Source: Lithobates sylvaticus
Taxonomy: Eukaryota > Chordata > Amphibia > Anura > Ranidae
Length of the DNA: 64,000 bases
NCBI GenBank assembly: GCA_028564925.1
Contig: CM053030.1
Span: 273,245,492 to 273,309,491 of the forward strand
Reading direction: 5' to 3'
Below are positions 21,920 to 33,400 of this stretch, piece after piece. Under the pieces are notes generated by a model. The model saw only the letters and a program-made list of their open reading frames with translations. It was not told the DNA's origin and ran no database searches. The position numbers and the translations under genes are program-made. Numbering within the stretch: the first letter of the stretch is position 1; every line of letters begins with the position of its first letter.

Positions 21920-22650
21920 ATGGCACCTCATGGCAAAGAACCCTTTGAGGATCTGAAAAAAAGAATTGTTGCTCTACATAAAGATGGCCTAGGCTATAAG
22001 ATTGCCAAGACCCTGAAACTGAGTTGCAGCACAGTGGCCAAGACCATGCAGCGGTTTAACAGGACAGGTTCCACTCAGAACAGGCCTCGCCATGGTCGAC
22101 TAAAGAAGTTGAGTGCACATGCTCAGCGTCATATCCAGAGATTGTCTTTGGGAACTAGATGTATGAGTGCTGCCAGCATTGTTGCAGAGGTTGAAGGGGT
22201 GGGGGGGGGGGGATCAGTCTGTCAGTGCTCAGACCTTATGCCTCACACTGCATCAAATTGGTCTGCATGGCGGTTGTCCCAGAAGGAAGCCTCTTCTAAA
22301 GATGATGCACAAGAAAGCCTGCAAACAGTTTGCTAAAGACAAGCAGACTAAGGAGATGGATCACTGGAACCATGTCCTTAGTCTGATGAGACCAAGATAA
22401 ACTTATTTGGTTCAGATGGTGTCAAGCATGTTTGGCGGCAACCAGGTGAGGAGTACAAAGACAAGTGTGTCTTACCTACAGTCAAACATGGTGGTGGGAG
22501 TGTCATGGTCTGGGACTGCATGAGTGCTGCCGGTACTGGGGAGCTACAGTTCATTGAGGGAATCATAAATGCCAGCATGTACTGTGACATACTGAAGCAG
22601 GGTATGATCCCCTCCCTTCGGAGACTGGTCCGCAGGGAGTGGAGCTACAG
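21920..22650 (+). pseudogene. Tc1 transposase, copy A
   Basis: Starts at the ATG at 21920 (MAPHGKEPFEDLKK). The N-terminal helix-turn-helix pair is recognisable: RIVALHKDGLGYKIAKTLKLSCSTVAKT and RPRHGRLKKLSAHAQ. A run of G at about 22200 shifts the frame. The catalytic domain is then read in another frame through KACKQFAKDKQTKEMDHW, the first catalytic Asp block (SDETKINLFG) being spread over a further shift near 22380. Non-functional. Intact Tc1 transposases are ~340 residues. Confidence 0.8.
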
Positions 22651-22689
22651 TTCATTGGGGGAACTATGAATGCTGACAAACATACATGA

Positions 22690-22778
22690 TATACAATGTA
22701 ATACTGACATATAATCACACACATAGCTTGGACTTGATGGACTTGTGTCTTTTTTCAACCTCACCTACTATGTAACTA
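22690..22778 (+). mobile_element. Short CR1 LINE 3' tail
   Basis: GACTTGATGGACTTGTGTC, a T-rich run and the end repeat TACTATGTAACTATG match, in the opposite direction, the 3' terminus of the CR1 at 25989-29440. A ~90-bp 5'-truncated copy in the Tc1. Confidence 0.7.
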
Positions 22779-22899
22779 TGTACTGTGACATACTAAAGCA
22801 GAGCATGATCCTCTCCCTTCGGAGACTGGGCCGCAGGGCAGTATTCTGATATGATAACGACTCCAAACATACCTTATAAATAGACCTGATCTGGCTGCC

Positions 22900-23890
22900 A
22901 TTTTACATTCTGTCTTTTGTCAGTGTAGGGATAGGACGCTGTGTGGAGCAGGGACAGTCTTTACTCACTAGCTATTAGGTCCACAAAAGTCCTTTTAAGG
23001 ACTGGAATAGGTGTATAGGAGAGGGAGAGTGGTGTAGGGAGAGAGTTTGCTGTTTGGAGCAGGGACAGTCTGTACTCACTAGCTACTATTAGGTCCACAA
23101 AAGTCCTGGTGTACAGTATAGTGGGGTGTAATACACTTATAATATACTTTCAAATATAGAAAGCATATTATAGTTCACTGCAGTGCTAAGCGATTCTGCA
23201 GCTGTCTTTTCTCAGTGTAGGGACAGTTTGCTTTTTGGAGCAGGGACAGTCTGTAATTCACTAGCTAGCTACTATTAGGTCCACAAAAGTCCTTTTAAGG
23301 ACTGGTATAGGTGTGCAGTATATAGGGGTGTAATACACATATAAAATACTTTCAAATATAGAAAGCATAGTATAGTGAGTGCATTCCTACTGTGAGCATT
23401 GTGACTGCTGAGCGGTTCCGCAGCTCTTTTGTCAGTGTAGGTAGGGGTTGCTGTGTGTTGCAGGGAACAGATTGTAGCGACACAAATCGCTAACGAATAT
23501 AGGTCCACAAAAGTCCTTTTAAGGACTGGTATAGGTGTACTATTTTGTGTGCAGTATATAGGGGTGTAATACATGTATAAAATACTTTCAAATATAGAAA
23601 GCATAGTATAGTGAGTGCATTCCTACTGTGCAGCATTGTGACTGCTGAGCGGTTCCGCAGCTCTTTTGTCAGTGTAGGTAGAGGTTGCTGTGTGTCGCAG
23701 GGAACAGATTGTAGCGACACAAATAGCTAAGGAATATAGGTCCACAAAAGTCCTTTTAAGGACAGGTATAGGTGTACTATTTTGTGTGCAGTATATAGGG
23801 GTGTAATACACGTATAAAATACTTTCAAATATAGAAAGCATAGTATAGTGCATTTCTACTGTGCAGCATTGTGACTGCTGAGCGGTTCTG
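22900..23890 (+). repeat. Tandem repeats in hAT leader
   Basis: Five units anchored on CCACAAAAGTCC at 22981, 23094, 23281, 23505 and 23742 (spacing 113, 187, 224, 237), the last two nearly identical. Open frames on - across them are repeat artefacts. Confidence 0.85.
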
Positions 23891-24012
23891 CAGCGATACT
23901 ACAAAGAGTGACAAACGCAATTAGAAAAAAGTATTATAACTGGTGTGATAGACCAGTGGCCCCCCAAAATGACAGATTGATGCGGGGTGTTATATACCTT
24001 TTTCCACATATA

Positions 24013-24334
24013 CAGGGGGTCCCCGACTTACGAACACCCGACCTACGAACAACCCCTACTTACGAACAGGGTGCTGCGGGGACCCTCCGCCATTTTCCGG
24101 TGGTTTTCGGCGTCTGTCGGCCGTTCTGCGCATGCGCGGCCATACGGAGCGTCGAAAAATGCCGGAAATGTCCGTAATTTGCCGCGCATGCGCAGAACGG
24201 CAACAGACGGAACATCGGAAATGTCCGGAAATCTCCGTATTTGTCGGTCTGCGCATGCGCGCCGACTTACGAACATTTCCGAGTTCCGTACACGGGGCCA
24301 GTCCCTAACGAGTTCGTAACTCGGGGACCCCCTG
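24013..24334. mobile_element. MITE with CAGGGGGTCCCCGACTTACG ends
   Basis: 322 bp flanked by TA (24011-24012, 24335-24336). Ends are inverted: CAGGGGGTCCCC / GGGGACCCCCTG. TA targets fit a Tc1/mariner-type non-autonomous element. It contains three GCGCATGCGC palindromes. Confidence 0.9.
24127..24261. promoter_or_regulatory. Cluster of three NRF1-like palindromes in a MITE
   Basis: TGCGCATGCGCG at about 24127, CGCGCATGCGCAG at about 24183, TGCGCATGCGCG at about 24250. Same consensus as in the PLE, in an unrelated element. Confidence 0.5.
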
Positions 24335-24530
24335 TACTGCACTTTTCTAGAGACTTTTGTCACAGGGTCATTTAAAAAATTACGGGCAGAGGAAGAGGCA
24401 GGCCCTTCCGCAGAGGTGGTAGGGGTAGGGCAGGGGCACCAGGCTTGAGTCAAAGTGGGAAGTTGAAGAAGGTACGTTTGATTACGTCAAAGGATGCACC
24501 AGACTTGGCTGAGTGGCTCACTCAGCCTTA

Positions 24531-24956
24531 AGCCCCATACACACGGTCGGATTTTTTCATGGATTCTGTCCGATCGGACAATGTTGTTGAAAAATCAGAC
24601 CGTGTGTATGCACCATCGGACAGTGTACGTCGGATTGTCCGACGGACAAAGTCTTATCTCCTGCTGGATAGATTTGCCGACAACACGGTCCGATCACACC
24701 AAATCCGATCGTGTGTACGGTTGTCCGACCGGACAAAGTGCTACGCATGCTCAGATCACATTACAAGACCAAAGCTATTGGCTACTAGCCTCTACGTAGT
24801 CCCGTCGTAGGCAACAAACGTCACCACGTTCAGAATGATCGGATTTTCCGACAACTTTGTCCGACCGTGTGTACCAAAAACCAACATCAGACAAAGTATG
24901 ACGGACATGGTCTGACGGACCTGGTCCTCGGATAATCCGCGCGTGTGTATGGGGCT
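24531..24956. mobile_element. MITE with AGCCCCATACACACG ends, copy 2
   Basis: Close copy of 5705-6129, inserted in the transposase just after LAEWLTQP. The borders read CTTAAGCCCC...GGGGCTTAAC, which fits either a TA duplication or a TTAA duplication with an element starting GCCCC. Longest internal frames are not genes. Confidence 0.9.
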
Positions 24957-25988
24957 TAACTCTTCTGCACCCTCCTCATCCTCTCTATCTGCACCCTCTT
25001 CACTCTCTGCTGTGTGCACCCTCAAAGACACTACCACCAACACCACCATATACCCTCCGCTTGAGTCACAGGAATTATTTTCCGATCCATCATCACAAGA
25101 CATTTCCGATGCGCAGCCATTCTTGGCATTGGAACAGGAAGAGGAGGTAGCAACAACCGCCACTCAGAAGTCTGACGACAGTACCCAGATCAGCCCAAGG
25201 AGGTTGGTCCCCGCTGTTGCTGCCTACTCCGAGATCTCTAATTATAGTGGTGGGGAAAATTACGTTGATGATGACGTGTCTAGGGACGTCACGTGGGTAC
25301 CCACAAGAGAGGAAGAGGAGGGGAGTTCAGAGGGAGAGATGGACCAGCAGATAGGGAGGAGAAGCAGGCGGAACTTACATTGCACAGGAGGGACAAACCA
25401 GACTGCTAATGTATCAGGAGCGAGGCATCAACCATGTACGGTCACATCTGGGGCTCCCAGGACGCCGGCACATGGCTCCGCAGTGTGGGCTTTTTTTAAC
25501 GTGTCCGCTGCTGACAATAGTGTTGCCATCTGCAGTCTTTGCAGTCAACGCATAAGTCGCGGTAAGCCCAACACTTACCTAGGGACGACCGCCTTAAGAA
25601 CGCACATGAGCTGCCATCACCGAGCCCAGTGGGAGCAACGCCGTCAGAACCCACAAAGCCACACTCCAGGCTCTCACCGTCCAGCCTCTTCTACTTCTCC
25701 TTCTCCTCTCTCCTCAGAATTGTCCTCCACTCCACCTTTCATCATGCCGTCCTCACGTTTTTCTAGAAAAAGGCAGGCCTCAGTGGGCCAAATGTTCGAG
25801 CGTAAAAAAATGATGACGCCGGATAACCCTCTTGCCCAACGGTTGACCGCTGGCTTGTCAGAACTGATAGCCCGCCCACTACTGCCATATAAACTGGTGG
25901 ACTCGGAGGCCTTTCAAAAATTTGTGGCCATTGGAACACCAGGAAGGAAGTATTTCTCACAGAAGGGCATCCCAGAGCTATATGGCCA

Positions 25989-28900
25989 TGTTACATAGTT
26001 ACATAGTTAGTTAGGTTGAAAAAAGACACAAGTCCATCTAGTTCAACCACAAATAAAAAAATAAAAAATATATATATATATCATACAATCCCATATACCC
26101 CATTCTATACCCACAGTTGATCCAGAGGAAGGCAAAAAAAAAAAAAACCCAGCAGCACATGCTCCAATTTGCTAAAGCAGGGGAAAAAATTCCTTCCTGA
26201 TCCCCCGAGAGGCAACCGGATCTTCCCCGGATCAACTTTACCTATAAATGTTAGTATACAGTTATATTATGTACATTTAGGAAAGTATCCAGGCCTTTCT
26301 TAAAGCAATCTACTGAGCTGGCAAGAACCACCTCTGCAGGGAGTCTATTCCACATTTTCACAGCTCCTACTGTGAAGAAACCTTTCCGTATTTGGAGATG
26401 AAATCTCTTTTCCTCTCTAGACGTAAAGAGTGCCCCCTTGTCCTCTTTGTTGACTGTAAAGTGTATAACTCAACACCAAGTTCACTATATGGACCCCTTA
26501 TATATTTATACATGTTGATCATATCCCCCCTTAATCTCCTCTTATCAAGGGTGAATAAATTCAGTTCCTCTAATCTTTCCTCATAGCTGAGCTATTCCAT
26601 GCCTCTTATCAGTTTGGTTGCCGTTCTCTGCACTTTCTCCAGTTCCCCAATATCCTTTTTGAGAACTGGTGCCCAAAACTGAACTGCATATTCCAGATGA
26701 GGTCTTACTAATGATTTGAACAGGGGCAAAATGATATCTCTCTCTCTGGAGTCCATACCTCTCTTAATACAAGAAAGGACTTTGCTCGCTTTGGACACCG
26801 CAGCTTGGCATTGCATGCTATTATTGAGCTTATGATCTACCACTGCATAGCTTGGTGTCATCTGCAAAGACAGAAATGTTACTTTTTATCCCAGACCCAA
26901 TATCATTTATAAAGATATTAAAAAGTAAGGGTCCCAGCACTGAACCTTGGGGTACACCACTGATAACCTTAGACCATTCAGGTAAGAATCATTAACCACG
27001 ACTCTCTGAATTCTGTCATTTAGCCAGTTTTCTATCCATTTACAAACTGATATTTCCAAACCTGTAGACCTTACCTTACACATGAGCTGTGTGTGGGGAA
27101 CTGTATCGAACGCTTTTGCAAAATCCAAGTATACCACGTCCACCGGCAACCCTCTGTCCAAGGTTTTACTTACCAGCTCATAAAAAGAAATCAGGTTTGT
27201 CTGACAACTTCTGTCTTTCATGAATCCATGCTGTCTGTTGCTTAAAATATTTTTTTTTCCTGCAAGAACTCGTCTATGTGGTCTTTTATTAATCTCTCCA
27301 GTATCTTCCCAACTATAGAAGTTAAACTAACAGGTATATAGTTACTTGGCAAAGACTTTGTTCCCTTTTTAAATAGAGGCACCACATTGGCCCTGTGCCA
27401 ATCCAGTGGTACTATTCCTGTCATTAATGAGTCCCTAAAAATTAGATACAATGGCTTTGAAATTACAGAGCTCAATTCTTTTAGGATCCGTGGGTGGATG
27501 CCATCAGGTCCAGGTGTTTTATCCACCTTTATTCTGTCTAAATATTTCTGGACCATATCACTTTTGAGCCATTGTGGATTTGAGGCTGTGTCACTACCAC
27601 CCCCATTATGGACATGAGCTCCCCTATGCTACTTTGTATACACAGAGCTGAAGAAATTATTTAATAAATTAGCCTTCTCTTTGTCCCCAGTCACCCAATG
27701 TAGATTATTTTGTAAAGGGCCTACATGCTCAGACTTGACCTTTTTACTATTAATATATTTGAAGAATTTTTGGGGGTTTGTCCTACTATCTTTTGCAATC
27801 TGTCTTTCGTTTTGAATTTTTGCATCCTTGATTTCCCTTTTACATATTCTGTTATATTCTTTGTAATATTTAAATGACACTAGTGGTCCTTCATTTGTAT
27901 ATTTTTTAAAAGCTCTTTTCTTATAGTTTATAGCTTTCTTAACTTTGCCCGTGAGCCACATAGGTTTTATTTTTAGCCTTTTAAATTTATTGCCCATGGG
28001 AATATACTTTGCAGTGAGTTCACAAACTTTTGAAGAATCCCCATTTCTGTTCTGTGCCCATTGTAGCCAATATTCTCTCCCAGTCTAAGTTCTGGAGAGC
28101 AGCCCTCATTCTTGGAAAATTTGCTCTCTTGAAATAAGTGTTTTTATATTTCCTGTATGGGATTTTTGCTTACAGCTAACATCAAATGAAATCATGTTAT
28201 GGTCACTGCTACCCAGATTTTCCTTTATCTGAACATTAGTAATACTCTCTGCATGGTTTGAGATTACCAGATCCAGCAGAGCATCATTCCTAGTTGGGGG
28301 CCTCAATAAACTGGACCATAAAATTGTCCTGTAATAGGTTTATACATTTTTGCCCTTTAACTGTCCCAGCAGTGCCATTATTCCAGTCAATTTCTGGGTA
28401 GTTAAATTCCCCATGATTATCACTGTCCCAGCCCTTGCAGCCCTTTCCATCTGTGCAAGGAGCTGAGTCTCCACCTCCTCATTAACATTGGGTGGTCTAT
28501 AACAAACTCCAATGATTAACTTTGAACTACGCACATCTGTATGCAGTTCCACCCATAATGCTTCAGACTCATCACACTCTCCATCCACCAGGTCCTCTTT
28601 CACACTCACTTTGAGATCACTTCTCACATACAGACAGACCCCTCCACCTTTCCTTTTAACTCTGTTTTTCCAAAAGAGTGCATAGCCAGGCATATTTATA
28701 GCCCAGTCATGTGAGGAATGAAGCCAAGTTTCAGCAATGCCGATTACATCATAGCTCTCCTGATGCACCAGAGCTTCCAACTCACCTATTTTGCTTGGCA
28801 GACTTCTGGCATTGGTGAACAAACACTTTAATGCATTACTATATTTTGACCGGTCCCATACTATCCTCTTGGGTGTTCCGAGATTGCAACTAGGACTTGC

Positions 28901-29440
28901 TACTATACTTACCTTGGGTTTATGTGGGGGGCCGGGATTTTGTTACCCTACCACTAATGCCCCTAATATTACCCTCTGGAATATGTTCCACGCTGACTAT
29001 TTCTATCTCTGGACCCTCCCCCCCATCACCTAGTTTAAAAACCCCTCTAACTTTTGGCCATCCTTATTCCCAGCTGATCTGCACCCTCCTCATTTAGGTG
29101 CAGTCCGTCCCTTCTATAGTACTGGTTATCGACTGAGAAGTCATCCCAGTCCTCCAGGAACCCAAACCCCTCCTTACTACACCAGCTCTTCAGCCACTTG
29201 TTTACTTCCCTAATCTCCCTCTGCCTTTCTGGTGTGGCTCGATGTACCGGTAGTATTCCTGAGAATACTACCTTGGAGGTCCTTTTCCTCAATTTAGTTT
29301 CCAATTCCCTAAAATCGTTTTTTAGGACACTCCATCTGCCTCTGACTTTGTCATTGGTGCCAACGTGCACAATGACAGCTGGGTCTTCCCCAGCCCCTCC
29401 CAGTAATCTGTCCACCAGATCCATGATGTGCCGAATTTTC
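25989..29440 (-). mobile_element. CR1 LINE inserted in the hAT transposase
   Basis: About 3.45 kb on -, 5' truncated within ORF1 at 29440 and complete at the 3' end, which finishes in the short repeat (complement of GTTACATAGTTACATAG) typical of CR1. It carries the end of ORF1 (SGNH esterase) and a frameshifted ORF2 (endonuclease, RT, C-terminus). CR1 elements use no poly-A, as here. No clear target duplication. Confidence 0.9.
26592..28822 (-). pseudogene. CR1 ORF2: endonuclease and reverse transcriptase, frameshifted
   Basis: Read from 28822 on -: an endonuclease start MFTNARSLPSKIGELEAL, GIAETWLHSS, GGGVCLYVRSD and GVCYRPPN (to about 28490), with the SDHNMISFD block near 28190. Next comes a linker (27629-27997), then RT motifs KTPGPDGIHPRILKEL (about 27520), NYIPVSLTSIVGKILE (about 27330), VYLDFAKAFDTVPH (about 27130) and FADDTKL (about 26850), and a C-terminal block PLFKSLVRPHLEYAVQFW (about 26700). 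At least four frame breaks separate these. Intact CR1 ORF2 is about 900-1000 residues. Confidence 0.9.
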
Positions 29441-29448
29441 AGCAGCAA
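29047..29448 (-). pseudogene. CR1 ORF1 C-terminus: SGNH-type esterase domain
   Basis: 133 codons open from the insertion border. VIVHVGTNDKVRGR holds the SGNH block III motif (GTND), FSGILPVHRA the next conserved strand, and NQYYRRDGLHLNEEGADQLG the catalytic D-x-x-H (DGLH). In CR1 elements this esterase-like domain is thought to act on lipids or membranes, or to aid ORF1 RNP function. The N-terminus of ORF1 is lost to 5' truncation, so this fragment has no start of its own. Confidence 0.85.
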
Positions 29449-31499
29449 GTGAATGTATCTCTGTCACACAGTGTCAGTGCCAAGATACATCTGACCACAG
29501 ACACGTGGCCTAGCAAACACGGGCAGGGAAGGTATATAACTTTTACTGCCCACTGGGTGAACCTTCTGACGGCCGTCAAGCATGTAACCCGTGGCACCCG
29601 TGTAGATTTGGTTTTACCACCACGAATTGCATGCAGGCCTGCCTCTTCTTCTCCTCCTCCTCCTCCATCCTCCCTCTCCTCCTTGGCTGACTCCTCCTTT
29701 TACGCTGCTAGCGTCTCTTCCGCTGTGCCGCCCAAGATCCCCAGAACCTATTCGACATGCCAGGTGAGACGTTGCCATGCTGTGCTGCGTCTGATGTGCC
29801 TGGAAGCCAAGAGCCACACTGGCCCTGCACTCCTTTCAGTTTTGCGTTCACAGGCAGATCAGTGGCTAAAACCGCTCAATTTGACAGTTAAAGTTGGTAA
29901 AGTGGTGTGTGCGACAACGGTGCCAATCTGCTTAGCACGTTGAAACAGGGCAAAATTACAAGTGCCATGCATGGCACACGTCTTAAACTTGGTCGTGCAG
30001 CGATTCATTGTCAAATACCCTGGGGGCAAGGAAAATCTCGGCCCATTTCAGAAGATCTTACACGGCCATGGCTCGCCTTGCTGACATTCAAAACAATCTG
30101 CCGGTCAGACATCTTATTTGTGATTGCCCGACGCGATGGAACTCAACTTTCTATATGCTTGATAGGCTGCTCCAGCAGAAACGTGCAGTTAACGACTACC
30201 TGTACAAACTCTGCGGCAGAACAGGTTCTGGGAGCTTGTTTTTTTTTTCACTGCGTCAGTGGCTGCTCATGCGCGACGCATGCAGACTTCTGCGGCCATT
30301 TGATGAGATCATCAAACTGGTCAGTCGCAGCCATGGCGCCATCAGTGACATCGTACCTTACGCCTTCTTTATGGAGCGTGCATTGCGCCGTGTCATTGAT
30401 CAAGCCATGGAGGAGCAGGAAGATGTGGAAGTCGCAATGCTGGATGAATTCCCAGGGGGGCTACTCTATCTGAGACAAGTCAACAACAGGAGTCTGAAGA
30501 GGAGTCAGAGGAGGATGGTGCTGGGACGGATGAGGAGGAGCAAGAAGAGCATGCTTTAAACCTTTCTGGGATCCCTGTTGCTGTGGATAGGGGGAGGAGA
30601 ACGAGGAGGATGACATTATCCTGGGTGATGAACAGGAGCCAGGCCACCACACCGCTTCCAGTTTAGTGCAAATGGGGGCCTTCATGCTCCAGTGTTTTAA
30701 CAGGGACGCCGTATAAAAAGCATAAAGGTCAAGGACCAGTACTGGGTGGCAACGTACTTAGACCCCTGGTACAAACACAAAATGGCGGAAATGTTTCCAC
30801 CATCACAGAGGGCTGTCAGAATGGAGCACTTCCAGGCCTTGCTTGGAGAAATTCTGCATTCTGCTTTTGCGTGCGCTGGCAGAGGAATTTCCACTCCCAG
30901 AGAAAGAGTTGCGGGTACCAATCCAACAGCGCCTGCAAGAAGAGGGCCGTTTGAAGATGTGTTGGTCACTTCTGATATGAGATCATTCTTTCAGCCGACC
31001 CATCGACAGGTGTCATCCGGATCCAGCATCAGGGAATGCCTAGACCGACAGGTGTCCGACTACATCGGGTTAACGGCTGATGTGGACGCTCTGAGAAGTG
31101 ATGAACCCCTGGACTACTGGGTGGGCAGGCTTGACCTCTGGCCAGAGCTTGCACAATTTGCAATGGAACTGTTGGCTTGCCCCTCGTCCATTGTCCTGTC
31201 CGAAAGGACGTTCAGCGCAGCAGGGGGGATCGTGACCGATAAGCGCACTCGCCTAGCTCACGACAGTGTTGACTACCTCACATTTATAAAAATGAACGAG
31301 GCATGGATCTCGGAGGAATTCAACACATGTGACCAGTAGACCATGCATATGCATAACTCTATAAACGATTTTTATATAATCTAGCACACAGACCTTTTTT
31401 CTACCTTTGGCTCACTTGTACAAAAAAAGCACACCGTACTATATGCCAGTACCCTCCTGTTTGAAGAGGTTGAGCAGTGTCATATTTTTGGGTCCCGCA

Positions 31500-31725
31500 G
31501 CGATTTGCGTGTGTCAGTGCTGGTGTCAGTGCTCTCTATCTTGGTGCTGGTGTCAGTGCTCTCTATCTCGGTGCTGGTGTCAGTGCTCTCTATCACGGTG
31601 CTGGTGTCAGTGCTCTCTATCTCTGTGCTGGTGTCAGTGCTCTATCTCGGTGCTGGTGTTAGTGCTCTCTATCGCGGTGCTGGTGTCAGTGTTCTATCTC
31701 AGTGCTGGTGTCAGTGAGGGAGATA
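31500..31725 (+). repeat. 27-bp tandem array in hAT trailer
   Basis: About eight copies of GTGCTGGTGTCAGTGCTCTC plus a short ATCTCG spacer, just downstream of the transposase stop. All frames stay open across it, giving spurious Val/Ser/Leu-rich peptides. Confidence 0.85.
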
Positions 31726-32262
31726 GCAGCGGAGAAGCCAATCAGCAGGCAGTGCCAGCACCATGGCTGAGGATCAGCACTGGACTGGCACCTCCGGACC
31801 AACGCAGTGGAGCCCTGCATAGGTGGGGGTAAGGGCCGGGCAGAGGGAGGGATCAGGGGCTCAAGCACAGGTTGGCACACTGGGACACTGGCACAGGACT
31901 GCGCTGCCCTGACTGTGGCACTGATCATCTCCTGCACCCCCTTCATAGCCTGGCCTGACCTTGCCTCTCCTCCATGGCCTTCATGCGCTCCTGAATTGAC
32001 AAAATTTCACAGATAAAAAAAGAATGCTTGTCGTTGTCGATCCCAGATTCACTTAATACTTCTGGTATGTCAGTGTCCATGTTGTGGGCCTATGTGTGCA
32101 CAGCTAGTAAGTATTTTGTAACTGCAAATATGACCTGGAGGCTTTTAAGGTTCGCCTGCCATTAAAATGAATGGGGCCCACCGCACCTGCGGTTCGCAAA
32201 CATTTGGTCACGTTCGCGGATCGCGTTTGCGAAACGTCCCGTCAGAAGTTCGCCCATTACTA
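31726..32262 (+). other. hAT 3' non-coding end
   Basis: No gene. It ends in inverted-repeat-like GCGTTTGCGAAACG sequence and the terminal GCCCATTACTA. Confidence 0.6.
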
Positions 32263-32449
32263 ATCCTGCACCTCTCTGCCTTGCTCCTTCTCTTGTACCC
32301 AGTCGTGTTTCCCTTGCTTGCATCCCTGTTACCTTTATTGTAAATATTGCATATAGATAGTAGGTTCATTTGTTATTTGTCTTTTGGGGGTTTGTGTTTG
32401 CTGTGTATATTTATTGGTGTGTGTTTCACTGTAAATAAATATCACTTTA
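32263..32449 (+). mobile_element. LTR fragment, matches LTR at 46595-47087
   Basis: Matches about 46829-47010 of the LTR (TTGCATCCCTGTTACC, then GTGTGTTTCACTGTAAATAA). Bounded by the hAT end on the left and the third LINE on the right. Fossil LTR piece; family inferred from the fuller copy. Confidence 0.8.
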
Positions 32450-32592
32450 GGGCGTGGCCTGGCCGCACACGGAGATGGCCGCTTAGAGATTGAGCACCGC
32501 TTATCCACAGAGCAACGATCGGCACCCAGCTCGGCTATACAGCCCTCCACACTCCACGGAGACACATCTGAACCTCTCACACCCAAGGGGAC

Positions 32593-33400
32593 ATGACCCA
32601 CGGCAGATCCGACGCCCACAGAGCGCGGAAATTAATTAATTTCTACATGAAGCCGGCCGGAGCCTCTGCCCAAGATGGCTCCGGCAGGGAAGAAGAGCCC
32701 GCGCCTCAGACACTGCGGATGGCCTCACCATTGACAGAGGATCCTCCCTCTGATATGGAGGACTCTGGGGACCAACAGCAACAGGCAAATCTTTCCCCAG
32801 CAGACTGAGGTAAGAGAGCGGCTATCTCTCCAGCACACTCACCCTCTAAACCTCCCCCTGTGAAGCAGCAATATGGCGCTGAGACCTGTAGTGCCACATC
32901 ACCAGCTGATACCTCTGCCTCACTGGCTGCTTATGCTACATCAGACAACCCTGCATCAGAACACACTCTGAAAGCCATGCTGCTCTCCCTACAAACTGAC
33001 ATGCAGAGAGAGTTCAGATCCTCAATTAACCACTTACTGGACAGGGTAGATAACATGGAGGACCGTATGGAGCACATAGAGCAGCATCTCTCTGCAGCTA
33101 CCATTGCTCATAACAGCACGGTTGATATACAAGATGAGCACACTGTGGCTATACAACAACTGCGCCTTAAAATCGCAGACCTCGAGGACCGCAGCAGGTG
33201 GAACAACGTTAAAATCAGGGGAGTGCCTAAAACCATATCACCCCATTTAAATAACACCGTACCTCAACCGTCTGTTCCGCAAACTCATTACCTACCAACA
33301 CCAACAAGTCGCAATTCTCACCCCTAAAGACGGGACCAAACAGCTGCCTAACTGGGGCATTGTCCCTAACCCGCCACCAGCGAACCCCTTGAATAGAAGA
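32593..33400 (+). pseudogene. LINE ORF1 protein, decayed
   Basis: Start at the ATG at 32593 (MTHGRSDAHRARK). A stop after 71 codons (about 32806) is followed in the same frame by a Ser/Pro/Thr-rich region, a coiled coil (LKAMLLSLQTDMQREF... LLDRVDNMEDRMEHIEQHL, about residues 115-170) and the start of the RNA-binding domain (LEDRSRWNNVKIRGVP, to about 33220). The rest of the RRM appears deleted, and the C-terminus (ITYQHQQVAILTPKDG, WGIVPNPPP) follows in another frame. The usual role is RNA binding in the retrotransposition particle. Confidence 0.8.

Larger units (their letters stand above)
21646..22868 (+). mobile_element. Tc1 transposon, family B, copy A (5' part)
   Basis: Same family as 47301-48929. 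It keeps the 5' UTR (AGTGAGTATACAGCG..., AACACACAGCCATTAATGTC) and about two thirds of the transposase, then stops at about 22868 in the middle of the HDNDPKH block. The C-terminal third and the right inverted repeat are missing here. A small CR1 tail has inserted at about 22690-22778, next to a duplicated ~60-bp Tc1 piece. Confidence 0.8.
24360..31339 (+). pseudogene. hAT transposase, BED zinc finger type, interrupted
   Basis: Arg/Gly-rich start ending APDLAEWLTQP, then (after a MITE) an acidic Ser-rich region at 24957-25480. The BED finger follows: AVWAFFNVS...AICSLCSQRI...TALRTHMSCHH with C-x2-C and H-x4-H (about 25480-25610). Next is a conserved block (KRQASVGQMFERK to YFSQKGIPELYGH), cut by the CR1. 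Past it, LTTDTWPSKHGQGRYITFTAHW (29479-29550) carries the first catalytic Asp of the RNase H-like fold. CDNGANLLSTLKQG (about 29910), DCPTRWNSTFYMLD (about 30120) and the hATC dimerisation end (LLACPSSIVLSERTFSAAGG to WISEEFNTCDQ, 31160-31339) follow. Frame changes near 29890, 30050 and 30560-30750 make it inactive. Confidence 0.85.
22880..32262 (+). mobile_element. BED-finger hAT transposon on +, split by two MITEs and a CR1
   Basis: Parts in order: leader tandem repeats (22900-23890), MITE (24013-24334), transposase start region (24360-24530), MITE (24531-24956), N-terminal half with BED finger (24957-25988), CR1 LINE (25989-29440), catalytic and hATC regions (29441-31339), trailer with a 27-bp array (31500-31725), and a right end GTTCGCCCATTACTA at 32248-32262. 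The right flank ATCCTGCA (32263-32270) is LTR sequence. I could not find the left end or the matching duplication, so the 5' border is uncertain. Related to, but a different family from, the hAT at 49192-58736. Confidence 0.7.

Noticed and set aside
22900-23890. Repeat arrays considered as CRISPR-like
   Set aside because: Units are contiguous and variable in length without unique spacers, and the genome is clearly eukaryotic.
24943-31339. hAT transposase as a domesticated ZBED-type host gene
   Set aside because: It is broken by a MITE, a CR1 LINE and several frame changes, so no host protein can come from it in this form.
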